Of a stretch of DNA of 40,207 bases, positions 8,261 to 13,892 are shown in pieces; positions within the stretch are counted from its first letter, which is position 1; every line of letters starts with the position of its first letter. A program made the position numbers and the translations under genes. Under the pieces are notes generated by a model. It saw nothing but the letters and a program-made list of their open reading frames with translations. It had not been told where the DNA came from and did no database searches. The stretch comes from an uncultured Pirellula sp. (GTDB lineage: Bacteria > Planctomycetota > Planctomycetia > Pirellulales > Pirellulaceae): the NCBI GenBank assembly GCA_903858115.1, contig CAIOHR010000257.1:1-40207 (forward strand), written 5' to 3'.

Positions 8261-9139
8261 TGTCGGGATTTAAACGAAGATATCTCGTGAGGCAAATTGC
8301 TTCAGGCTTAACGCTAGTTGAATTGCTCGTTGTTGTAGCAATTGTCTCGGTTTTGGTGGGATTGTTGCTCCCGGCCGTACAAGCTGCCCGCGAGACTGCT
8401 CGACGCCTCAAATGTACTAACAATTTATGGCAATTCGGACTTGCAATAAACGTGTATCAGGACACGTTTCGACAGCTGCCAATCAGTATTGGGCCATGGG
8501 GAGAAGGCAGACGCCCTACATCGCAGCGCAACGGTGCCACATCTTGAAGAAGTGGTTCTTTTTGAGCGGTTCTCGTCCGTATTTGACGGATTTTTTTTCT
8601 CGGGGAGCGGACTAATGAGCCAATCTACGAGAAAATTCATGCAATCTAATTTAAATGTGTCGCACTGTCCATCTGATTCTTCTAGCCAAGGACTTTCTAC
8701 GACCCAATTTCAATGGGCCGGAGTACAAGTTGGACTCACCAATTACAAAGGGGTGATGGGCGAAAATGCGGTCTATCTACCTTCTCAGGAGGAGTCTTAT
8801 AAGATCGGCACATGCGCCGGCTTGTTTTTTCGGACAAACTATCAACGATCCATCAGACTATTGGTAGGTGAGGACGTTGTTCGACACAACGATCATTCGG
8901 CAAATTTTTTTGCAAATTCTGATTGGTGTAGTTGTGAGCAAAAACTGAATTACATGCCAAACCCGAGCACACCTCGGAGTTGGCCTCAGGTCATTAGTTT
9001 CTGCAGTAACCATTCTGGTGGGGCAAACTTTGCTCTTGCGGATGGCTTAGTCAAATTTATTTCTCAAGGTATCCATCTCAACGTATGTCACGGATTTTGT
9101 AAGAGGAATGGAGGCGAGATTGCGACAGTCGAAGAATGA
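8260..9139 (+). pseudogene. DUF1559 pseudopilin-like protein, frameshifted
   Basis: The first frame (8260-8547) gives a type IV prepilin N-terminus: [20 protein letters not shown] (class III signal with Glu5), then the DUF1559 hallmark [20 protein letters not shown]. The frame stops after QRNGATS. The second frame, in phase from about 8525, continues with [13 protein letters not shown], which fits the usual DUF1559 sequence after that point, and ends with the H-X9-DG box (HSGGANFALADGLVKFI). A single indel near 8525-8545 therefore breaks the gene. It may be a true mutation, a sequencing error or, less likely, programmed frameshifting. Pseudopilins of this family are hugely expanded in planctomycetes and of unknown function. 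It overlaps the next gene by 32 bases. Confidence 0.72.
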
Positions 9140-9908
9140 CCGAGAACTGGAATCCGCAGCTGAAATTCACCGCCGCGAGATTGAAAAGTTGGCAGAAATA
9201 TGGGAGAAGAAGCCACTAATTCGCAGAATTTATCAAGATTTCTACTTGCTATTGAATCAGTGGTTGGCTGACGATGTCAATAGTCTCCTCGAAATCGGCG
9301 CGGGTTTTGGCGGACTCAAGAAACTCTTGCCGAACTGCATTGCAACAGACCTATTTCCGAGTCGATGGGTGGATCGGTGTGAAGACGTTTACGAATTGAG
9401 TCTTGCAGATGAAAGTCTCTCGAACATCGTAATGGTAGATGTATTTCATCATTTGCAATTTCCTGGCGATGCTCTCGCCGAGTGTTCTCGAGTTCTCTTG
9501 AAGGGCGGAAGGTTGCTTATTTTTGAACCTGACATCAGCGCAATGGGTTTGCTGGTTTACGGTCTTTTTCATCATGAGCCATTAGGGTTGCGAAACCGAC
9601 TGGAATGGCGCCGAAATCGAATTCGAAAGGAACTAGAAGACGTCTACTATGCTTCTCAGGCCAATGCCCACCGCGTCTTTATTCGTAGTCATAAAGTCTC
9701 GCAACTGGAAGACTGGAAAGTTCTTAACATAACGAGAAAGGCCGCCTTTTCATATGTTGCGGCTGGCGGATTCCGTAAGAGGCAATTCTATCCTGATTCT
9801 TGGTACTCTACGGTAAGAGGTCTTGATTTGTTGTTGGACAATTTTCCGTCGCTTTTTTCAACGCGAATGCTCGTCGTATTAGAGAAAGTGCAGACATCAT
9901 CGAAATGA
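9108..9908 (+). CDS. SAM-dependent methyltransferase (class I)
   Basis: The 266-residue soluble protein has the class I methyltransferase signature: motif I LLEIGAGFGGL (residues 60-70), an acidic residue after the next strand (ATDLF), and the Methyltransf_11 pattern VMVDVFHHLQFPGDALAECSR followed by LLKGGRLLIFEPD. The C-terminal 100 residues are basic and possibly membrane associated (SAMGLLVYGLFHHEP). The substrate is unknown; genes of this kind with GT2 enzymes often act on lipid-linked sugars. Its start lies within the end of the pseudopilin gene and its stop overlaps the next start as ATGA, so it belongs to the same operon. A start slightly downstream is possible. Confidence 0.8.
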   Translation: MEARLRQSKNDRELESAAEIHRREIEKLAEIWEKKPLIRRIYQDFYLLLNQWLADDVNSLLEIGAGFGGLKKLLPNCIATDLFPSRWVDRCEDVYELSLADESLSNIVMVDVFHHLQFPGDALAECSRVLLKGGRLLIFEPDISAMGLLVYGLFHHEPLGLRNRLEWRRNRIRKELEDVYYASQANAHRVFIRSHKVSQLEDWKVLNITRKAAFSYVAAGGFRKRQFYPDSWYSTVRGLDLLLDNFPSLFSTRMLVVLEKVQTSSK

Positions 9909-10750
9909 ACTCTGAATTCACTTCTTGCAGATCGATACATGCAGTAGATGAAAGGATCCATCCGATTTTAAGTAGTCTTGGACTAACAACGGAATTAACT
10001 GAATTTTACTCGCGAGAATCCAACATCGCTCTAATCATACCGATTTGGAACGAAGGCAACACTGTCATTCAACAATTAGAAAAAATTCGCGAGGGCGCGT
10101 TTAACGTTGACCTAATTCTGTGTGATAGTGGTAGTACAGATGGCTCCACAAAAAAAGAACGACTTAAGCGATTGCGGGTGCGTACGTTGCTTGTAACGGA
10201 CCAAATCGGATTGGGGACGGCATTGCGCCTCGGAATAGGATATGCGCTCGATGAAGGATATGAGGGTGTGATCACAATGGATGGAAATGGAAAGGATGGA
10301 GTGTTCTCCATTCCGCAATTCCAGACGCAACTGGCGAAGGGTTACGACTTCGTGCAGGGGTCTCGTTTTATTTACGGAAGTGAGAATCGCAATACTCCGC
10401 TTGATCGCTATTTGGGAATTCGGTTTGTTATTGTGCCGTTGCTTCGAGTCGTATCTGGTTTTCACTATACAGACGTAACAAATGGATTCAAAGGGATGAG
10501 TTCGAAGTTCTTGCGGGATTCTCGGGTGCAACCTTTAAGGCCCATCTTTAAGCATTTCAATTTGCAGTTTTTTCTGAATTACATTGCCCCTCGTCTAGGA
10601 TTCAATGTAATTGAGATTCCAGTCAGTCGTATCTATCCTAAAGAAGGCCCAACGCCAACAAAGATCATTGGCCTCAGGAAGAGACTCTTGCTCGTGAGAG
10701 AGTTGTTAGAGACTGTATTTGGGTTCTACAATTGCAAAGACACCAAATAG
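9905..10750 (+). CDS. GT2 glycosyltransferase, Dpm1/polyprenyl-phosphate type
   Basis: The 281-residue protein is a GT-A fold family 2 enzyme: IALIIPIWNEGNTV (residues 41-54), the nucleotide-binding LCDSGSTDGS (72-81), TALRLGIGYALDEGYEGVITMDGNG (starting at 105) with the metal-binding region around Asp126, and FVQGSRF. The order matches dolichol/polyprenyl-phosphate sugar synthases, which make the lipid-linked sugar used by GT-C enzymes such as the one at 6767. No C-terminal membrane pair is present, so it should be peripheral. It is the last gene of the overlapping series that starts at 4273. Sugar and acceptor are not predictable from sequence. Confidence 0.82.
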   Translation: MNSEFTSCRSIHAVDERIHPILSSLGLTTELTEFYSRESNIALIIPIWNEGNTVIQQLEKIREGAFNVDLILCDSGSTDGSTKKERLKRLRVRTLLVTDQIGLGTALRLGIGYALDEGYEGVITMDGNGKDGVFSIPQFQTQLAKGYDFVQGSRFIYGSENRNTPLDRYLGIRFVIVPLLRVVSGFHYTDVTNGFKGMSSKFLRDSRVQPLRPIFKHFNLQFFLNYIAPRLGFNVIEIPVSRIYPKEGPTPTKIIGLRKRLLLVRELLETVFGFYNCKDTK

Positions 10751-10806
10751 TTGTTTTAAGGCGTGTGTCTGGCATGCTACCCAAAACCTGGTCCAAGTGA
10801 TATGAG

Positions 10807-10838
10807 AGTCTATCGCCTAAAATACTAGGCAGGAGACT
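10807..10838 (+). promoter_or_regulatory. Hairpin covering a ribosome binding site
   Basis: AGTCT-(3)-GCCTA-(6)-TAGGC-(3)-AGACT forms a two-part stem with a symmetric internal loop. The 3' side includes AGGAG, the ribosome binding site of the remnant gene that starts at 10844. It could have been a translational switch or the terminator of the operon ending at 10750; with the gene behind it decayed, it is now probably only a relic. Confidence 0.35.
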
Positions 10839-10843
10839 TTCAG

Positions 10844-11118
10844 ATGAAAAAGCGAAAAAATCACCAGCCCGGAACCGCTGATGGCGGAACTCAGGCCGAC
10901 ACAATTGGCACGCTTGATCGCTTTGTTCCTGTAAATGTCTCCGGCGGAGACAACGAAGTAGATTGCGCTCTTGCAATCGTGCCCGAGCCGCCAAAACGTC
11001 ATATATCAAGGAACGTTCCAGGGATTGGTATTCCCCAAACCCTTGGAAACGCCGTCGTCGGGCAGAACAACGGAGGTAAAAACTGGCACGATCATATCAA
11101 TTGATGCGACACTAAGGA
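10844..11118 (+). pseudogene. Trypsin/NAL1-like serine protease fragment, frameshifted
   Basis: The frame starting at the ATG at 10844 gives GTLDRFVPVNVSGGDNEVDC and ALAIV, then loses similarity. A second frame continues with VFPKPLETPSSGRTTEVKTG and TIISIDATL. The order GTL...F..., then (V)DCA(L/I)A, then SGRTTG(x)TTGTI...DAT(L/V) is the pattern I know from a group of bacterial NAL1-like trypsin-fold proteins, where it surrounds the active-site region. Here the N-terminus, the serine-bearing C-terminus and the frame are all damaged. It lies between the peptide cluster and transposase remnants. The identification is from remembered motif order only. Confidence 0.42.
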
Positions 11119-11143
11119 ATAGTCTGAGAATAACTTCCGGATT

Positions 11144-11325
11144 TCATTTTGGCTGAGGAATTGCGGTGTAGTTGAATTTCGGGAGTACTGAATCGAATTG
11201 GATAGTCATGGTTTCTTTGAAATCCTTAGCCACCTTTCGGCCTGTTGCGAACACCTTTTCGATGATGCGAACAAGTACTTTGAGTCCTTTGGTGGTCGTC
11301 GTCTTGGACATATAGTGCTCTGTGG
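11144..11325 (-). mobile_element. ISAzo13-family transposase C-terminal remnant
   Basis: Read on the minus strand, one frame gives TTTKGLKVLVRIIEKVFATG, RKVAKDF and a tail with FDSVLPKFNYTAIPQ before a stop at 11144. This matches the end of the ISAzo13 ('Rhodopirellula transposase') family, where the order is TTT.TGL.V...LD...Y.TG.KV.D and a final WNYTI-type box. The DDE catalytic part is missing and several conserved positions are changed, so it is a dead fragment. The 5' side is cut by the IS66 remnant, which suggests one element landed in another. Confidence 0.5.
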
Positions 11326-11327
11326 TT

Positions 11328-11600
11328 GTGAGCGTCCGATTAACCGCATCTTGACGAGTAACGCACGGTTACTTTGATTTTTTTCGGTTTCGGAGTTGGC
11401 GTTTTCGAGTTTCTTTGCGGCGACGCTCTTCGCGGCGGATTGTATCGATCTCCCATTTACAGTCCGCGTGCGCTTGGAGCCAGCGGTCTGGCAGTAGGTC
11501 ATCCAACTCTTCACTCGTTACCGATCGGCCTTCAGCCGATTGAGTGAACGCTTCCCCGTTTCGGTAGCTCGGGAGCCTCTCTATCAAATCCTTAAGCCAT
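11328..11600 (-). mobile_element. IS66-family 3' remnant (transposase end plus right terminus)
   Basis: The minus-strand frame 11587-11369 encodes the last 72 residues of an IS66 transposase (EELDDLLPDRWLQAH, then CKWEIDTIRREERRRKE). After its stop comes the IS right-end sequence GTCAAGATGCGGTT..CGG.CGCTCAC. The same C-terminus and right end occur at 33691-34120 on the plus strand, with many substitutions, so they are two separately decayed members of one IS group. Homology stops abruptly at about 11600, next to the broken gene tail at 11607. Confidence 0.75.
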
Positions 11601-11606
11601 CCGCTT

Positions 11607-11693
11607 CGAAAATTCTATCCAGACGAACGTGCGCGCGAGATTGGAGAACCACTCGGAATTTACTGGTGGGAGGAAGACAAGCGTGAAGCGTAA
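11607..11693 (+). pseudogene. C-terminal tail of a gene cut by the IS66 remnant
   Basis: In the frame ending at the TAA at 11691-11693 the sequence reads RKFYPDERAREIGEPLGIYW followed by WEEDKREA. It begins right at the IS66 breakpoint and stops inside the start of the next gene, an overlap typical of adjacent genes in an operon. It looks like a genuine protein end. The arrangement, a gene tail followed closely by two small overlapping genes, resembles the 3' end of a toxin gene followed by immunity genes, but I do not recognise the domain and the fragment is only 28 residues. Confidence 0.4.
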
Positions 11694-11958
11694 GTTCTAT
11701 TTGCTGCCAGCGGAATATGCTTCGGAGCTCGAACTGGCAATCGGAAGTGGTAGAGCAATCGATGTTGAAGACTTTGCTATTGGGCTAGACCCAAAGACAC
11801 TAGATGCTTTTCCAGATTTTGAGTCGTTCCAACTCGCGTGGCTCGGTTCCTGGAAGGCTTTTTTTGATAAACGGCTAGAACAACAAATTACTCAAAAGGA
11901 AATTTTTGTCTATTGCCAACGCTTAGTGGAAGCATTTAGCTTGGACTTAGAACAATGA
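11683..11958 (+). CDS. Small unknown protein (possible immunity protein)
   Basis: The frame opens at 11629, but a GTG at 11683 preceded by GGGAGGA and overlapping the stop of the broken upstream gene is the better start, giving 91 residues. The protein (KRKFYLLPAEYASELELAIG..., then LDAFPDFESFQLAWLGSWKAFFD) is acidic, soluble and lacks signal peptide or known motif. Its stop overlaps the next start (ATGA). The size, acidity and pairing fit immunity or antitoxin-like genes downstream of a lost toxin, but this is inference from layout only. Confidence 0.55.
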   Translation: MKRKFYLLPAEYASELELAIGSGRAIDVEDFAIGLDPKTLDAFPDFESFQLAWLGSWKAFFDKRLEQQITQKEIFVYCQRLVEAFSLDLEQ

Positions 11959-12398
11959 GTGAATCGATTACACTTTTCTGCAAAGATACTTGCGAGAACA
12001 TCGAGTCGTTCTTGAAGCGATTGTCGATTTTGAGTCCTACGGAGATTGTAAGAGACTCACAACCTTGCTGGACAAAAGTCAAGTGTACTACCAGTAACGG
12101 TGAAGTTCAGTTTACTCGCCAGTTTTTCAAACAGCAGGCAGACCCATTCACCAAACTCCGGTGGATGACAATTGTGAAAGTTCGAGCTACGGCAGAGCGT
12201 AATCCAAGTGTTGCTTTGGAGGTGGAAAAACGCTTAGATGCTACTGAGTCAATCATTGGCATCGTCGCTGAGCCGGGGTTTGATCAAATAGAAAAACTCC
12301 CAGAGTCAATTGAATTCTTGGCAATGGAGTTTGACGCACTTATTTTTAACGGAAGTGAGTTCCTAGACTTCAGGGGGAATTCAGTTCTCGAATTGTAA
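11955..12398 (+). CDS. Unknown 147-residue soluble protein
   Basis: The gene overlaps the preceding one by four bases and is certainly its operon partner. The protein has no signal or membrane segment; a central part (QFFKQQADPFTKLRWMTIVK and RATAERNPSVALEVEKRLDA) looks like a mixed alpha/beta domain and the C-terminus is acidic. It resembles the general type of planctomycete and myxobacterial immunity-like proteins, which often carry a central ALEVEKRL helix, but I cannot name a family. The gene is intact, unlike its upstream neighbours. Confidence 0.6.
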   Translation: MSESITLFCKDTCENIESFLKRLSILSPTEIVRDSQPCWTKVKCTTSNGEVQFTRQFFKQQADPFTKLRWMTIVKVRATAERNPSVALEVEKRLDATESIIGIVAEPGFDQIEKLPESIEFLAMEFDALIFNGSEFLDFRGNSVLEL

Positions 12399-12471
12399 AG
12401 GACGATCGACGTGCAACCTTGAGATAAAGCGAAAGTGCCGGCTATTTCGGACGGCAAAAAGAGTTTCAGCA

Positions 12472-12651
12472 GTGAAAGTGAACGTGGACCCTGCTTCGTT
12501 GCTGCCCATCGGTGGCAAGCCATTCGGTTACCAGCTCAATAAACAACGAGATACCGCTACGATTTTGCGGTGCTATATTCCTCCACGCATCAAGCAAACT
12601 CCGCCCGAGCCACTCGAGCCCGTGGGAGAAAATGGCGATTTGGAGATTTAG
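12472..12651 (+). CDS. Possible small proline-rich protein
   Basis: A GTG-initiated frame gives 59 residues: VKVNVDPASLLPIGGKPFGY, then QLNKQRDTATILRCYIPP and a proline/glutamate-rich end PPEPLEPVGENGDLEI. The composition looks protein-like rather than random, but there is no good ribosome binding site, and the frame is also open upstream, so it could be the C-terminus of a broken gene. From 12652 to the repeat at 12833 no gene is visible. Confidence 0.3.
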   Translation: MKVNVDPASLLPIGGKPFGYQLNKQRDTATILRCYIPPRIKQTPPEPLEPVGENGDLEI

Positions 12652-12832
12652 GTAACGTTCAGTCGTGCATTGCTCTTGGGCAGGGTTGGGCAGGCTTCTC
12701 CATGCGAAGTATGGAAAATTGTATCTTGATTCTCTACACTAGAAGTGAACTGTGCGAATCGTGTGATTCGTGCGCGTTGGAATTGCTTGGTGTTTTGAAT
12801 AAGCGGTGTGTTGCTAGCAGAAGTAGTCCTCA

Positions 12833-12880
12833 ATGGCATGCAAGAGGTCATGGGTTCAAGTCCCTTTACCTCCACTTGAT
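12833..12880 (+). repeat. Right 48-bp direct repeat (attR-like, tRNA-Ala(GGC) 3' half)
   Basis: Identical over 48 bases to 369-416 and in the same orientation. As on the left, the 5' half of the tRNA is absent; the bases before it (CCTCA) cannot pair with the 3' anticodon-stem strand GCAAG. The minus-strand GYF_2 gene that begins at 13143 runs into this repeat and ends within it, so the repeat marks a recombination boundary. The distance between the repeats is 12,464 bases. Confidence 0.72.
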
Positions 12881-13143
12881 TTTACCAATCGATTCGTTGG
12901 CAAAACGTAACCTGGAGTGTTTCCAGAGCGCTGTTTTTTGAAATCCAAAATGGATTCCTTCTTTACGTCCGTTGATGCGAAACGAATACCTTTCACCTTG
13001 CTTGCTGTTGGCCACGGACTCGATTGCGATGTTCGCATTTTAGTTTCGGGGGTCACAACAGACGTGCGGATCAATTCCAAGAAGTCGGCTTCTGAGAGTA
13101 GTCCGTGTTCTTCACCGTCTAATTGCAAATACCAGTCGGGCAT
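12881..13143 (-). pseudogene. GYF_2-domain protein truncated at the island boundary
   Basis: From the ATG at 13143 the protein reads MPDWYLQLDGEEHGLLSEAD and FLELIRTSVVTPETKMR, the pattern of a GYF_2 domain (W-Y, G..hG..(S/T)...L..L...G.(I/V)..(D/E)T.(V/M)). GYF_2 domains are common N-terminal recognition modules in planctomycete membrane proteins. After about 87 residues the frame enters the 48-bp repeat and stops at 12856 with a repeat-encoded tail, so the rest of the protein is missing. The frame also extends upstream to 13185, overlapping the metallopeptidase end, but GYF_2 proteins usually start right at the domain. It follows the metallopeptidase in the same direction and may have been in its operon. 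Confidence 0.6.
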
Positions 13144-13165
13144 GGGTAAACAACCGGCGGTGTTT

Positions 13166-13882
13166 TTAGTAATCCCATTCTTCATGGCGCACAGGTAAAC
13201 GATTCAGCATCTGGCGATGGTGTTGCCATCGCGGCATGAAACGATCCATCAAGGCCACAAAGCGAGCATTGTGCGTCGGCTCCAGCAAATGCATCATTTC
13301 GTGGACAACGATGTACTCAAGGCATTGAGTAGGTTTTTTGGCCAAGTCGGTGTTCAAGCGAATGCTGGCAGTTGTAGGATTACAACTACCCCATCGCGTT
13401 TTCATCCGTTGAACAAAAAAACGCTCGACCTTCACTCCCAAGTGCTTTTCCCATCGCGCGATCAACTTCGGAACCTCAGATCGAACCTGCTCGCGATACC
13501 AGCGCTCCAAGATGTCATGCCTTTGGCCACGATCCGCTCCTGGACGGACGCTCAAGACCATTTTGTTGACTCGCACCGTCACAGACGGCGGTTGGTCTTT
13601 CTCGACGACTGTAAGCAGCATCCGCTTGCCCCAAACGTAGTGGCTCTCGCGATTGACGTAGTCGCGAGAGGTTTCGCGTTCCTGCGCAGCGAGCTTCCGT
13701 TGCTGCTGCTTGATCCATCCGAGCTTCGAGATCGCAAACACGCGAACCGTATCAAGCTTCATGTGGGACGGCGCAGCGATTCGAACTCGGCCCATCGGTG
13801 GATGAACGCTGAGATGCACGTTCTTGATCTCCTTGAACGTAACTTCGGCTTCGATTTCACCGAGCTTGATTTTGGTCACCAT
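13166..13882 (-). CDS. YgjP/SprT-like zinc metallopeptidase (DUF45)
   Basis: The protein carries the YgjP family signature: RMKTRWGSC, then YIVVHEMMHLLEPTHNARF with the HExxH zinc motif and a third histidine six residues later. I place the start at the ATG at 13882 because AGGGG lies seven bases upstream (238 residues); a GTG at 13903 would extend it into the hsdR stop. Such metallopeptidases are very often found directly after hsdR in type I restriction-modification operons, as here, where their role is not established. The protein is soluble, intact and of normal length. Confidence 0.85.
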   Translation of the reverse strand: MVTKIKLGEIEAEVTFKEIKNVHLSVHPPMGRVRIAAPSHMKLDTVRVFAISKLGWIKQQQRKLAAQERETSRDYVNRESHYVWGKRMLLTVVEKDQPPSVTVRVNKMVLSVRPGADRGQRHDILERWYREQVRSEVPKLIARWEKHLGVKVERFFVQRMKTRWGSCNPTTASIRLNTDLAKKPTQCLEYIVVHEMMHLLEPTHNARFVALMDRFMPRWQHHRQMLNRLPVRHEEWDY

Positions 13883-13892
13883 CGGAACGCCC

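Noticed and set aside
12833..12880. Complete tRNA-Ala gene
   Set aside because: The 5' half is missing: upstream bases cannot form the acceptor, D or 5' anticodon strand. The same holds at 369-416.
12570..12941. 123-codon plus-strand frame across the right repeat
   Set aside because: It has no ribosome binding site or protein-like pattern, overlaps the repeat, and would run over the GYF_2 gene on the other strand.
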